From contig CABYZQ010000005.1 of the NCBI GenBank assembly GCA_902523535.1, positions 1 to 64,000 of the forward strand: a stretch of DNA of 64,000 nt. Direction: 5' to 3'. The DNA is from an uncultured Pelagibacteraceae bacterium. Lineage in GTDB: Bacteria; Pseudomonadota; Alphaproteobacteria; Pelagibacterales; AG-422-B15. Below the pieces are notes generated by a model. It saw only the letters and a program-made list of their open reading frames with translations. It was not told where the DNA came from and made no database searches. Positions 8,772 to 17,574 of this stretch are shown one piece after another (within the stretch, counting starts at the first letter, position 1; every line of letters starts with the position of its first letter). The position numbers and the translations under genes are program-made.

Positions 8772-9092
8772 TTAATTTTCTTCTTCTTGTGAAATAGAGC
8801 TATTATTTTTTGAATTTAATTTAAGTCTTAATTCTTTGCCTGTTTTAAATCTTGGAATATACTTTTCATCAACTTGAACTGCTTCTCCAGTTCTTGGATT
8901 TCTACCTGTTCTTTCTCTTCTGTGTTGAACCGAAAATGCTCCAAAGCCCCTTAACTCTACTCGTTTACCTTCAGCTAAAGATTGGGTAATTTCATTGAAT
9001 ATTGTATTTACTATTCTTTCTACATCCCGAACAAACAAGTGTGGATTAGCTTCAGTAATATTTTGTATTAGTTTAGATTTTATTAAGCTCAT
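8772..9092 (-). CDS. ihfB: Integration host factor subunit beta
   Basis: A 106-residue HU/IHF-family DNA-bending protein. The beta-arm signature [13 protein letters not shown], with the intercalating proline region and the conserved GFGAFSV strand, is clear, and ELRGFG fits the beta subunit. A short acidic C-terminal tail (about 10 residues) extends past the normal end. It follows rpsA on the same strand, the usual rpsA-ihfB pairing in proteobacteria. With IhfA it bends DNA at specific sites for transcription, replication and recombination. Confidence 0.9.
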   Translation of the reverse strand: MSLIKSKLIQNITEANPHLFVRDVERIVNTIFNEITQSLAEGKRVELRGFGAFSVQHRRERTGRNPRTGEAVQVDEKYIPRFKTGKELRLKLNSKNNSSISQEEEN

Positions 9093-9146
9093 ACAATAAT
9101 TATATGATATTAAGACTTAATGTAAATAATTGAATGTAAAGAATAT

Positions 9147-10844
9147 TTAGTCTTCTTTTTTGTCGCGTCCCAAGGCCTTGCCTAAAATAGCGCCTAAAGA
9201 TGCACCAGAGTCTTTAGAGCCATATTTTTCCATTGCTTCACGTTCAGTCGTTTCTTCCATCGTTCGTACAGATAGACTAATTTTATAATTTGATTGATCT
9301 ATGTTTGTTATTGATGCATCAAGTTTATCGTTTTTTGCCCACCTCTCAGGCCTAGCATCAGATTTTCTAAGAGCTAATTCATTTCTTTTAATAATTGATA
9401 AAGGACCTTTATCACCAACGCGTACTTTCAAACCAAAATCACCAGTTTCTATAACATTGCATGTAACGATATCACCCTTACTTTTATCTTTTAATTCATC
9501 AAATGGATTTCCATCAATTTCTCTTATGGAAAGAGATACTTTATCATTTTCATTTGTAATAATTTTAGCCTTAATATCGTCACCAACTTTATATTTTTTA
9601 ATCTCTTCCTTTGGATCCGCATCCCATGAGAGATCTTTACTAAATATTGCTCCGTCTATGTCGCCTTCAAGATTACAGAAAATAATACCATCCTTTATAT
9701 TAGTTATATTTACATCCAATATACTTCCAATGGGATTTGCTTCATTAAATCTATGCCAAGGGTTTGGAGATAACTGCTTTATACCCAGACTTAGTCTTCT
9801 TTTTTCGTGATCAATTTCTAATATTTGACAATCTACAGCCTGAGATCTTGCATAAAGATTGCCTGGCTTAGAATTTTGCTTTTGGCTCCATGTAAGCATA
9901 TCTTTATGACACAAACCTTCAACCCCGTTCTCAATTTCGATGAATATGCCATAGTCAGTGACATTAGTAACGACCCCTTTAACTTTATCATCTACATTGA
10001 ATTTTTCTTTAACTTGAAGCCAAGGATCATCTTCAAGTTGTTTCATTCCGACCGAAACACGATTTTTTTCTGGATCAACTTTAATTATCTTAACTTTTAC
10101 TTGCTGATCTATTTTTAAGACTTCTGAGGGGTGTCCTATTCTTTTATAAGTTATATCACTACTATGAAGTAGTGAGTCATATCCACCTAGGTCAACGAAA
10201 GCTCCATAATCAGTGATAGCTTTAATTTTGCCTTCTACCACATCTTCGAGTTTTAATTGCAAAAACCTCTCTTCTCTTACTTCTTTATGCATTTCTTCTA
10301 AAACAGCTCTGCGACTTACAACAATGTTATTTCTTTTCAGATCCATCTTTAATATTTTGAACTTTTGAGGAACATCAATTAAATGACTTACATCTCTTAC
10401 AGGTCTTGTATCAATTTGACTGCCAGGTAAGAATGCTGTGACGCCAATTTCACAAGATAATCCTCCCTTAACTTTTCCAGTAATTACTCCTTCAATTAAT
10501 TCTCCAGCTTCAAAAGATTTTTCAATTTCAGCCCAAATTTCTTTAGACTTAGCTTTGGAGCGTGAAAGGATGCAGTCTCCATTATGATTTTCAATCTTAT
10601 CTAAATAAACGTCAATTTCATCACCAACCTCGAGTTCTTTTTGATCTTTTCGAAATGCAAATTCTCGTTTTGATATTCTACCTTCAACTTTTGCGCCAAT
10701 ATCAACTATGACAGCTTCATCTTCAATTTCAGCAATAGTACCTTTGATAATAGTTCCCTCTTTTAATTTTGAGTTACTAATTGATTCAGCTAGGATTGAG
10801 TCAAACTCTGTTAGTTGATTATTATTAATAGACTCTTGATTCAT
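9147..10844 (-). CDS. rpsA: 30S ribosomal protein S1
   Basis: A 565-residue protein made of six S1 OB-fold repeats, the full proteobacterial length. Typical repeat lines are GTIIKGTIAEIEDEAVIVDIG, KVKGGLSCEIGVTAFLPGSQ, AITDYGAFVDLGGYDSLLH and VTDYGIFIEIENGVEGL. S1 unfolds structured mRNA leaders on the 30S subunit and helps initiation on mRNAs with weak ribosome sites. It sits between cmk (6 bases upstream) and ihfB (54 bases downstream), a classic operon. Several repeats are among the best conserved sequences in the window. Confidence 0.96.
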   Translation of the reverse strand: MNQESINNNQLTEFDSILAESISNSKLKEGTIIKGTIAEIEDEAVIVDIGAKVEGRISKREFAFRKDQKELEVGDEIDVYLDKIENHNGDCILSRSKAKSKEIWAEIEKSFEAGELIEGVITGKVKGGLSCEIGVTAFLPGSQIDTRPVRDVSHLIDVPQKFKILKMDLKRNNIVVSRRAVLEEMHKEVREERFLQLKLEDVVEGKIKAITDYGAFVDLGGYDSLLHSSDITYKRIGHPSEVLKIDQQVKVKIIKVDPEKNRVSVGMKQLEDDPWLQVKEKFNVDDKVKGVVTNVTDYGIFIEIENGVEGLCHKDMLTWSQKQNSKPGNLYARSQAVDCQILEIDHEKRRLSLGIKQLSPNPWHRFNEANPIGSILDVNITNIKDGIIFCNLEGDIDGAIFSKDLSWDADPKEEIKKYKVGDDIKAKIITNENDKVSLSIREIDGNPFDELKDKSKGDIVTCNVIETGDFGLKVRVGDKGPLSIIKRNELALRKSDARPERWAKNDKLDASITNIDQSNYKISLSVRTMEETTEREAMEKYGSKDSGASLGAILGKALGRDKKED

Positions 10845-10849
10845 AAAGT

Positions 10850-11485
10850 TTAATTTTTAAATATAATTTTCTTTAATGCATTAAAAGCCTGTTCTATATC
10901 AATATAACTGGTATCTAGCAACACTGAATTTGCAGCTGGCATCAAGGGGGCTATTTTTCTCGTCAAATCCTTTCTATCTCGTGCATTAATTTCGCTGAAA
11001 ATTCTTTTAAAGCTTGCTATTTTCCCACTTTTTATAATTTGTTCATATCTTCTTCTTGCTCTGATTTCCGGATCAGCCCAAAGAAAAATTTTATAATCTG
11101 CATCAGGAAAGATAACTGTCCCAATATCTCTACCCTCAACTATCGCAAATTCACTTCCCCTCCCATATTTTTTTGGAAAGTTTTTTTGGAACATGATTAG
11201 TTTACTCCTTAGTTTTTTCTTTGATGAAATAATGGAAGATAAATTGTCTACTTCACTTGAGTAAAGTTCCTTAGAATCTAACCTATTTAAATCAATGCAG
11301 TCTACACACCTAAGAATATTTTGAATATTATTAGGATCAGACTTTCTTTTTATCAATTCTAATGCTACTGCCCGATATAATCTGCCACTAAATAATATTG
11401 GTGATTTATATTTTTTAGCTAACTTTTTTGCTAATGTCGATTTTCCAACTGAGGCAGGCCCATCAATTGTTATTATTTTATACAT
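10850..11485 (-). CDS. cmk: Cytidylate kinase
   Basis: A 211-residue P-loop kinase that phosphorylates CMP and dCMP with ATP. It shows the nucleotide-binding loop DGPASVGKST (K15), the FSGRLYRAVALE line matching the family's DTGxxYRxxA helix, VEGRDIGTVIFPDA and a RARRRYEQ lid. The family usually has DTGAMYRA, and the Asp-Thr to Phe-Ser change is a mild oddity. It overlaps the aroA stop by one base (TAATG) and lies 5 bases before rpsA. Confidence 0.93.
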   Translation of the reverse strand: MYKIITIDGPASVGKSTLAKKLAKKYKSPILFSGRLYRAVALELIKRKSDPNNIQNILRCVDCIDLNRLDSKELYSSEVDNLSSIISSKKKLRSKLIMFQKNFPKKYGRGSEFAIVEGRDIGTVIFPDADYKIFLWADPEIRARRRYEQIIKSGKIASFKRIFSEINARDRKDLTRKIAPLMPAANSVLLDTSYIDIEQAFNALKKIIFKN

Positions 11486-12777
11486 TAATATAATATTGAC
11501 AGTGTTTCTAAATGACTTTTAAAATCTGGATAACTTATTGAAATGCACGACTCATCATCAATGATTAATTTATTTCCATAGAGCAAACTTAAGATCGAGA
11601 AAGACATTGCAATTCTATGGTCACCGTATGTTTTTATTTTTACTCTATTTGTAATACTAATTTTTTTTGAACCTTTAATAATTATATCATCTTTCTTAGA
11701 AATTGCGTGAAATCCTATTTTAGAGAGATTACTTATAATACTTTTAATTCGATCACTTTCTTTGTGTCTAAGTTCTGATAATCCTTTCATAGTTGTAAGG
11801 CCTTTAGCTTGAGACGCGGCTACTGAAAGTATTGGATATTCATCAATTAAATAAGGTGATGAAGTTGAACTAATTTTTATTCCTTTAAGCAAGCTATGTA
11901 TCACATTAATCTCACCTACATCCTCACCAGATAATGTTTTAGTCTTTTTTATTTTTATTTTTCCGCCCATTTTTTTAAGTACATCAATAAAAGCAATTCT
12001 AGTCTTGTTAAGTGCTATATTTTTAAGTGTAATATTAGACTTTGGAATAATAAGAGCGCCCACTATAAAAAAAGCCGCACTAGATGGATCGCTTGCGACA
12101 TTAATATTCCTCGGTTTTATTTCATACGGGCCATTAAGTTCAATTGATGTAGAATTTTTGTTCAGGACCTTTTTCTTAAACTTAACTTTCAAATAATCCA
12201 TTAGTTTTTCTGTATGATCTCGTGTATTCCTCTTTTCAATTATTTTTGTTTTGCCCCTTAAATTTAACGCTGACAATATTAACGCAGACTTTACCTGTGC
12301 TGATGCTTTTTGCATAACGTGTTCCATTGGAAGTAAATTCATGTCTCCTTTAATGTGCAATGGCAAAAAGTCCTTTTTTGTGAGTTCAATTTTTGCTCCC
12401 ATTTTCTCAAGATACACTGACAACCTTGACATTGAGCGTTTGCTTAAAGAATTATCTCCAATAAAAGTACACTTTATTGGATTTGATGATACTGCCCCGA
12501 TCATTAGCCGTGAAGTAGTTCCGCTATTACCACACTGAAGAGCCTGATTAGGCTGAATATAGCCTCCAGTTCCATTTCCAAACACAAGCCAATTTTTATC
12601 TTTTTTCTCAATTTTTATCCCTAACTCCCTAAGAATTTTAAGTGTCCGCATCACATCATCTGACTCTAGTAAATTAGCAATTTTAACCTTCCCAGTGCAA
12701 AGTGAAGCAAAGATTAGCGCCCTATGCGAAATGGATTTGTCTCCAGAAATCTTAATTGAACCTTTTAATTTAAACAC
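11485..12777 (-). CDS. aroA: 3-phosphoshikimate 1-carboxyvinyltransferase (EPSP synthase)
   Basis: A 430-residue EPSP synthase that joins shikimate-3-phosphate and phosphoenolpyruvate, the sixth shikimate step. Conserved elements are GDKSISHRALIFASL, QCGNSGTTSRLM (PEP loop), DPSSAAFF, the catalytic DEYPILSVAA, RHKESDRIKSI and YGDHRIAMSFSIL. The start chosen places the substrate loop at residues 10-20 as usual. It is the first gene of the minus-strand run reaching to 3272. The 99 bases upstream separate it from the divergent FYDLN-protein gene and must hold both promoters. Confidence 0.94.
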   Translation of the reverse strand: MFKLKGSIKISGDKSISHRALIFASLCTGKVKIANLLESDDVMRTLKILRELGIKIEKKDKNWLVFGNGTGGYIQPNQALQCGNSGTTSRLMIGAVSSNPIKCTFIGDNSLSKRSMSRLSVYLEKMGAKIELTKKDFLPLHIKGDMNLLPMEHVMQKASAQVKSALILSALNLRGKTKIIEKRNTRDHTEKLMDYLKVKFKKKVLNKNSTSIELNGPYEIKPRNINVASDPSSAAFFIVGALIIPKSNITLKNIALNKTRIAFIDVLKKMGGKIKIKKTKTLSGEDVGEINVIHSLLKGIKISSTSSPYLIDEYPILSVAASQAKGLTTMKGLSELRHKESDRIKSIISNLSKIGFHAISKKDDIIIKGSKKISITNRVKIKTYGDHRIAMSFSILSLLYGNKLIIDDESCISISYPDFKSHLETLSILY

Positions 12778-12876
12778 TTTTTATATTGTCAATTTAATAA
12801 GTTAGGATATCTTATATTACTGTAAATTTTTTAAATTACCAAAATTTTAACCATTTAATTATTTAGAGATTAATAT

Positions 12877-13239
12877 ATGCCAAAACCCGAGTTTGGAAAA
12901 AAAGTAATTTGTAGCAATTGTGGTGTAAAATTTTATGACCTCAATCGTAAACCAGCAACCTGTCCTAGCTGTGGAACAGAATATATTGAACCTTCAAATG
13001 AAACTATGGCAACGACAGCTAAGCAAGTATTCGTTGATGATGTTGATACAGTTACCGATGATAATTTAGTTGGAAGTGATGCAACGGAATCAGTTGCTGA
13101 TGTGCCTGACTTAAGTCTAGATGATGATACGATTAGCCTTGAAGAGACAGAGGCAGACGATCAAGTCATATCTGATGATGTAGATGTAGATATTGATATT
13201 GATATTGATAATGATCAATCGAATGTAGATGAAAATTAA
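12877..13239 (+). CDS. FYDLN-acid family protein (TIGR02300-like)
   Basis: A 120-residue protein of the FYDLN_acid family found next to aroA in alphaproteobacteria. It has an N-terminal zinc ribbon (CSNCGVKFYDLN, then CPSCG) followed by a long, very acidic disordered tail. Near the end the tail is built from DNA hexamers: GATGTA twice then GATATT three times (13177-13206), giving alternating Asp-Val and Asp-Ile. Function is unknown. The zinc ribbon suggests a nucleic-acid or protein-binding role. tRNA-Ala starts 4 bases after its stop, so both may share a transcript. Confidence 0.9.
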   Translation: MPKPEFGKKVICSNCGVKFYDLNRKPATCPSCGTEYIEPSNETMATTAKQVFVDDVDTVTDDNLVGSDATESVADVPDLSLDDDTISLEETEADDQVISDDVDVDIDIDIDNDQSNVDEN

Positions 13240-13243
13240 GATT

Positions 13244-13319
13244 GGGGCTGTAGCTCAGCTGGGAGAGCATCAGCATGGCATGTTGAGGGTCACCGGTTCG
13301 ATCCCGGTCAGCTCCACCA
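13244..13319 (+). tRNA. tRNA-Ala (anticodon GGC), CCA encoded
   Basis: A 76-base cloverleaf. The acceptor GGGGCTG pairs with CAGCTCC (one G-T pair), the D arm is GCTC/GAGC, the anticodon stem TCAGC/GTTGA encloses the 7-base loop ATGGCAT (anticodon GGC), and the T arm is ACCGG-TTCGATC-CCGGT. The 3' CCA is genomic at 13317-13319. It lies 4 bases after the FYDLN gene, and its last base touches the stop codon of the convergent lptB gene at 13320. Confidence 0.97.
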
Positions 13320-14072
13320 TCAAAATTTGAAAGTGTCGCCTAAATAAAATTTTCTTGCTTCTTTGTTGCCAAGTATTTTATCACTTGTTCCATGGGCTAT
13401 TATTTCACCACTAAAAAGAAGATAGCTATAATCACTAATATCCAATACCTCTCTGACTTGGTGATCGGTTATAATAACTGATATACCCTTTTTCTTCAGC
13501 CTGTTGATTTCAGACTTGATATCGTTAATAGAAATAGGATCCAGTGCCGAGAAAGGTTCATCAAATAAAACATAAGATGGGTTGGTGCCAAGTAATCTTG
13601 CACATTCACATTTACGTCTTTCACCACCTGATAATTGATGAGGCATAGCACTTCTTAAGTGTGTTAAGTTAAATTCAGCTAATAGTTCCTCAAGCCTATT
13701 TACTCTTTGATCTAGATTTAATTTAGTAGTTTCTAGAATAGCCATTATATTATTTTCTATACTTAGTCCTCTAAAGATACTTGGTTGTTGAGGTAAATAG
13801 CCGAGTCCTGCTTGAGCTCTCTTCCACATTGGTAGTGTTGTAATATCGTTATTGTTTAATTTAATTTCTCCACTATCGCAGACTATGAGACCCATAATAC
13901 AATACAAAGCTGTGCTCTTTCCTGCCCCGTTTGGTCCAAGCAGACCTATCACTTTACCCTTTTCGACCTTCATTGAAATATCTCTTACAATCTGTTTTCC
14001 TGATAGTGATTTCCTTAAGTTATTCACTTCTAAACCTGAATTTGTAGAAATTAATTTTGGTTTTATTGTCAT
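13320..14072 (-). CDS. lptB: LPS export ABC transporter ATP-binding protein
   Basis: A 250-residue ABC ATPase that powers lipopolysaccharide extraction with LptF, LptG and LptC. It has Walker A GPNGAGKST, a Q-loop at GYLPQQPSIF, the signature LSGGERRKCECARLL, Walker B YVLFDEPF with SALDP, and the switch ITDHQVRE. The RGLSIENNI stretch is LptB-typical. The signature's usual RRVEIARAL is slightly altered. Its start abuts the lptA stop. The transcript runs into the back of tRNA-Ala with no spacer. Confidence 0.95.
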   Translation of the reverse strand: MTIKPKLISTNSGLEVNNLRKSLSGKQIVRDISMKVEKGKVIGLLGPNGAGKSTALYCIMGLIVCDSGEIKLNNNDITTLPMWKRAQAGLGYLPQQPSIFRGLSIENNIMAILETTKLNLDQRVNRLEELLAEFNLTHLRSAMPHQLSGGERRKCECARLLGTNPSYVLFDEPFSALDPISINDIKSEINRLKKKGISVIITDHQVREVLDISDYSYLLFSGEIIAHGTSDKILGNKEARKFYLGDTFKF

Positions 14073-14528
14073 CTAATTTTTATTTTCACTAATAATTAAA
14101 GCTTCAACTCTTGAATCAGAACCACTGCTTATAATACTTGATGAATTCTCTAGATCTACAACTATTTTATCACAAAAGATAATATTTTTATTTTGTAATA
14201 CCTCAACTTCTCCAAAAACAACTAGCTCATTCTTATTTGGATGATACTTTGCTTTATTTCCATGAATGGATAATTCTTCCCTTAATATTTTTACATTTCC
14301 ATGTGCACTGATTTCCTTCACTTCCTTTTCATCTTCGCTAGAAGTTAATATTAACCTTTCTGACCATATTTCTAAATTATCCTCTAATGCATAAACGTTC
14401 CCAGAAAAAATGGAGATATTTTCTGTTCTGACAATCTCTAGTTTATCAGATGTTATTTTTATTTGTTTAGCATTAGCAACGCTAATAAATAAAAAACACA
14501 GAAAACTAATTAAAATATTCTTAATCAT
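14073..14528 (-). CDS. lptA: LPS transport periplasmic protein LptA
   Basis: A 151-residue OstA-like protein with a clear signal peptide (about residues 1-20, ending VANA). A beta-jellyroll pattern follows: ITSDKLEIVRTENISIFSGNV, SERLILTS and HGNVKILRE, with the alternating GNV and FGEVEV repeats of the LptA periplasmic bridge. It would carry LPS across the periplasm between LptC and LptD. It sits between lptC (3-base gap) and lptB (abutting), the standard lptC-lptA-lptB order. Confidence 0.88.
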   Translation of the reverse strand: MIKNILISFLCFLFISVANAKQIKITSDKLEIVRTENISIFSGNVYALEDNLEIWSERLILTSSEDEKEVKEISAHGNVKILREELSIHGNKAKYHPNKNELVVFGEVEVLQNKNIIFCDKIVVDLENSSSIISSGSDSRVEALIISENKN

Positions 14529-14531
14529 AAA

Positions 14532-15053
14532 TTAATCTAAATTATATAAAGTACTCACATTACCTTTATAGACAATGTGATTGAAATTATTTTTTATCTT
14601 TGTTTCATCGGCGATTATAATGCTACTTCCTCTCGCATGCTCAACGTTCTTTTTGAATTCAACTAAATCATCATTGATCGAAAAGAATGCCTTATCAGAA
14701 CGAAATCTATCTTGTTCATCAGTATAGAAGTTTATTTCTCCACTGAGTTCTATTAAGTTTTCTATTTGGTTAAAGTTACCCTTTTTAGCATTTATATATA
14801 TCCATGTGCCAGAGTCTGTTCTTAATTTTCCCTTAACAATAAATAATTCTAAATTATTCTCTCTCTGAATCCCTTTTTCAGCTTTTATTTCGTAGAGTCT
14901 ATTATCAAGTCCTTTTTCAGAAAATCTCGGATTATCTATTTCTATTCCAAGACTTTCACTAGATAACAGCCTTGTCTGAAATAAAATCAATATAAGTAAA
15001 AATGAAATAGATAATTTAGCAGTATGTTTAATTAACATATCGAATGCAATCAT
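14532..15053 (-). CDS. lptC: LPS export protein LptC
   Basis: A 173-residue bitopic protein. One N-terminal membrane helix (about residues 11-27) precedes a periplasmic OstA-like beta domain (GLDNRLYEIKAEKGIQ, LFIVKGKLRTDSGTWIYINAK). It docks LptA to the LptB2FG transporter. The first ATG overlaps the kdsD 3' end by 26 bases; a second in-frame ATG at residue 6 (15036-15038) would cut the overlap to 11. Neither has a clear ribosome site, so translation may be coupled to kdsD. Confidence 0.85.
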   Translation of the reverse strand: MIAFDMLIKHTAKLSISFLLILILFQTRLLSSESLGIEIDNPRFSEKGLDNRLYEIKAEKGIQRENNLELFIVKGKLRTDSGTWIYINAKKGNFNQIENLIELSGEINFYTDEQDRFRSDKAFFSINDDLVEFKKNVEHARGSSIIIADETKIKNNFNHIVYKGNVSTLYNLD

Positions 15054-15993
15054 GAATATGGATAATACCTATTGGTTTTCTTTCTTTTAAATTATTAATT
15101 ACAAATAAACATGTGATTTTATTTGCATTCATTTTTTCAAGTATGTTAATGACAAGTTCATCTTTGCATACAAGCATTGGTTTTGAGGACATAACTTCTT
15201 TTGCACTTACATCTAATAGTGCTTTTCTAATATGTCTTCTTAAATCCCCGTCTGTTATTATTCCTATTAGTCTATTTTTCTTATTTTTTACTGCTACGTG
15301 ACCAAATGATTTTTTTGTCATTTCGACAATAACAGATCTCATTGAGGAATTTTCAGAAACAATTGGCATTTTTCTTCCTGTATGCATTATATCCTCAACT
15401 TGAAGCAAGTTGGCACCTAATGCACCTCCGGGATGAATCTTTTTGTAATCTTTAAGCTTAAAATTTTTGACTCTCATTAAGGTTACACAAATTGCATCTC
15501 CTAAAATTAGTGACAAGGTAGTAGAAGTAGTAGGTGCTAGTCCAATAGAACATGCTTCTTTTGAATTTGGAATTAATAAGGGTATGTTACATAGCTTATA
15601 AAGACTACTTTTTGCATTTGATGTGATCCCTATAACAAAAACTTCATTTTTTTTTGCAAAATCTAATAAAGATTTAAATTCCGCACTTTTTCCAGAATTA
15701 GATATAATTATTATAGCATCATTTTTAGTAATTATCCCTAAATCTCCATGACTCATATCTGTTGGAGAGCAATATTGAGATAGTGTACCGGTTGAACTCA
15801 TCGTACTTGAAATTTTACTGGCTATATGACCTGATTTTCCTACACCTGTGACTATCACTTTCCCCTTAATTTTTGATAGTTTGTTAATTATTTTAGCAAA
15901 ATCTGAGTTGATTGTTTTAAATAGTTTTTTAGCCCCAGATATTTCTGTTTCTATAACTGATTTTCCGTAACTTTTTATTCTATTTGTGTTCAT
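15028..15993 (-). CDS. kdsD: Arabinose 5-phosphate isomerase
   Basis: A 321-residue sugar isomerase. An N-terminal SIS domain (VTGVGKSGHIASKISSTMSSTGT, ISNSGKSAEF, GLAPTTSTT, HPGGALGANL) is followed by two CBS domains (about residues 200-321). It makes arabinose 5-phosphate from ribulose 5-phosphate, the first step to Kdo for LPS inner core. The HPGGALG motif is typical of KdsD/GutQ proteins. It lies 8 bases downstream of rnd and overlaps lptC, so Kdo synthesis and LPS export share a transcript. Confidence 0.95.
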   Translation of the reverse strand: MNTNRIKSYGKSVIETEISGAKKLFKTINSDFAKIINKLSKIKGKVIVTGVGKSGHIASKISSTMSSTGTLSQYCSPTDMSHGDLGIITKNDAIIIISNSGKSAEFKSLLDFAKKNEVFVIGITSNAKSSLYKLCNIPLLIPNSKEACSIGLAPTTSTTLSLILGDAICVTLMRVKNFKLKDYKKIHPGGALGANLLQVEDIMHTGRKMPIVSENSSMRSVIVEMTKKSFGHVAVKNKKNRLIGIITDGDLRRHIRKALLDVSAKEVMSSKPMLVCKDELVINILEKMNANKITCLFVINNLKERKPIGIIHIHDCIRYVN

Positions 15994-16001
15994 CTATAAT
16001 A

Positions 16002-16613
16002 TTAACTGGAATGAGAAAAAATATCGTTTTCCCATCCTCTTAAATCGAGTTCAACTCTAATCGGTAGAAATTTAATGCACGATTCAACAAGTAGTTCTCT
16101 ATTTTGCCTTTTTAGAATTTCATCTAGTTTAATTTTTATGGCATGTAAGTGCATTACATCAGTTGCTGCATAATTAATTTGTTCTTTAGTTAAATCAGGA
16201 TTTGACCAGTCACTTGATTGCTGTTTTTTTGAAATATCAATGTTTAGAAGTTCCCTACATAAATCTTTATATCCATGACCTTGTGAATATGTTCGTGCAA
16301 TTTTTGAACTTAGTTTTGTGCAGTAAACGCTTTTAATCATAATATCTAGGTCGTGCTTTATCGCAGCTAAATCATGTCTTGCATAATGAAAAATGAATGT
16401 CTTATTACTACTCAGCAGTTTTTTAAGATTAGGAGCATCAAATTTTTTATCAATGAATTGAACTAAATGACAATCACCTTGACCATCATATAATTGTATG
16501 AGACATAAAGGATCTCTATCAGGCTGCAAACCCATCATTTCACAATCGGCAGCTATAAGATCTGAAAATTTAACATCATCAGCCAAATCGTTTTTATGTA
16601 AAATTGTTTGCAT
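16002..16613 (-). CDS. rnd: Ribonuclease D, short form
   Basis: A 203-residue DEDDy 3'-5' exoribonuclease. Motif I is LIAADCEMMGL (D and E), motif II is FHYARHDLAAI, and motif III is YAATDVMHL with the catalytic Tyr and Asp. RNase D trims tRNA 3' ends. Only the exonuclease domain is present; the C-terminal HRDC domains of the 375-residue E. coli enzyme are absent. Such short forms are familiar in alphaproteobacteria. Confidence 0.85.
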   Translation of the reverse strand: MQTILHKNDLADDVKFSDLIAADCEMMGLQPDRDPLCLIQLYDGQGDCHLVQFIDKKFDAPNLKKLLSSNKTFIFHYARHDLAAIKHDLDIMIKSVYCTKLSSKIARTYSQGHGYKDLCRELLNIDISKKQQSSDWSNPDLTKEQINYAATDVMHLHAIKIKLDEILKRQNRELLVESCIKFLPIRVELDLRGWENDIFSHSS

Positions 16614-16665
16614 TGTATGAAAATTAACTTATTTCAGAGAAGTACATAAGGTATATTTATCAAAT

Positions 16666-17571
16666 ATGAAGCAAAAAAAAATTACCATAATTGGAGGTTC
16701 CGGTTTTTTAGCCAAATATTGCATTTCAGAATTACTAAAACTCGGGCATAAATTAAAAATTATTTGCAGAAATACCCATCTTGCTGGAAATATTAGAATG
16801 ATGGGTCCCATTGATCAACTAGATATAATTAAGGGAAACATTAGATTTAAACATACAATTGCACCTCACATAATTGGATCAGACATTGTTATTAATTTTG
16901 TTGGCATACTTAATGAATCTTCAGGAGATCAGACTTTTAATAATTGCCATGCAGTTGGACCAAAAAATATTGCAGAAGTATGCTCTGAACACAAAATTGA
17001 ACGTTTAATTCACTTTTCATCTATAGGCGCTGATATTAATAGCGATGCAAAATATCAAGTATCAAAAGGTTTAGGGGAAAAAAATATTTTAGATATCTTT
17101 TCATCATCAACAATTATTAGACCATCAATTGTTTTTGGACCTGGTGATGGGTTTTTTACTTTGCAGTCAAAATTGTTGAAACTTCTTCCAGTTGTCCCTC
17201 TATTTAGCAATAACAAGTTTCAATGCGTATATGTTAAGGATATTGCTGAGGGGTTAATTAAAATTTTAGAAGATAAGGAGACAGCAGGAAAGATTTATGA
17301 ATTTGGTGGACCTGAGGTCATGACACTTAAAGAAATTTATCAATTAATTCTAAATACATTAAAAATTAAAAGAATTATCCTTCCTCTGCCCTTATCTTTT
17401 GCAAATGTAACCGCATTATTAATGAAATTATCACCATCTCCTATGATTACATTTGATCAAGTTAAGATGTTAAAGAAAGACAACATAGTATCTAATACTC
17501 CACATAATCTTAGTTCTTTAGGAATAAATGCAAAATCATCAAGAGATATCATCAGTAATTATATATCTTAA
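16666..17571 (+). CDS. NDUFA9-like NAD(P)-binding protein (atypical SDR)
   Basis: A 301-residue Rossmann protein of the complex I NDUFA9 subfamily. The N terminus reads ITIIGGSGFLAKYCISELLK (GGxGFxG-type dinucleotide loop), then VINFVGILNESSG, LIHFSSIGADINS, the YQVSKGLGEKNIL catalytic-like helix and RPSIVFGPGDGFF. It lacks the usual YxxxK spacing of catalytic SDRs (YQVSK is the closest). In mitochondria and some alphaproteobacteria this protein stabilises complex I by binding NADPH. That role here is inferred. It is convergent with uppP, only 3 bases apart. Confidence 0.85.
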   Translation: MKQKKITIIGGSGFLAKYCISELLKLGHKLKIICRNTHLAGNIRMMGPIDQLDIIKGNIRFKHTIAPHIIGSDIVINFVGILNESSGDQTFNNCHAVGPKNIAEVCSEHKIERLIHFSSIGADINSDAKYQVSKGLGEKNILDIFSSSTIIRPSIVFGPGDGFFTLQSKLLKLLPVVPLFSNNKFQCVYVKDIAEGLIKILEDKETAGKIYEFGGPEVMTLKEIYQLILNTLKIKRIILPLPLSFANVTALLMKLSPSPMITFDQVKMLKKDNIVSNTPHNLSSLGINAKSSRDIISNYIS

Positions 17572-17574
17572 TTT

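Noticed and set aside
9301-9810. 169-codon plus-strand ORF opposite rpsA
   Set aside because: It is a shadow of the well-conserved S1 gene in the opposite frame, with no recognisable protein features.
13177-13206. Hexanucleotide repeats in the FYDLN-protein tail as a phase-variable tract
   Set aside because: The units are six bases, so slippage would keep the reading frame. They only lengthen an acidic tail and give no on/off switch.
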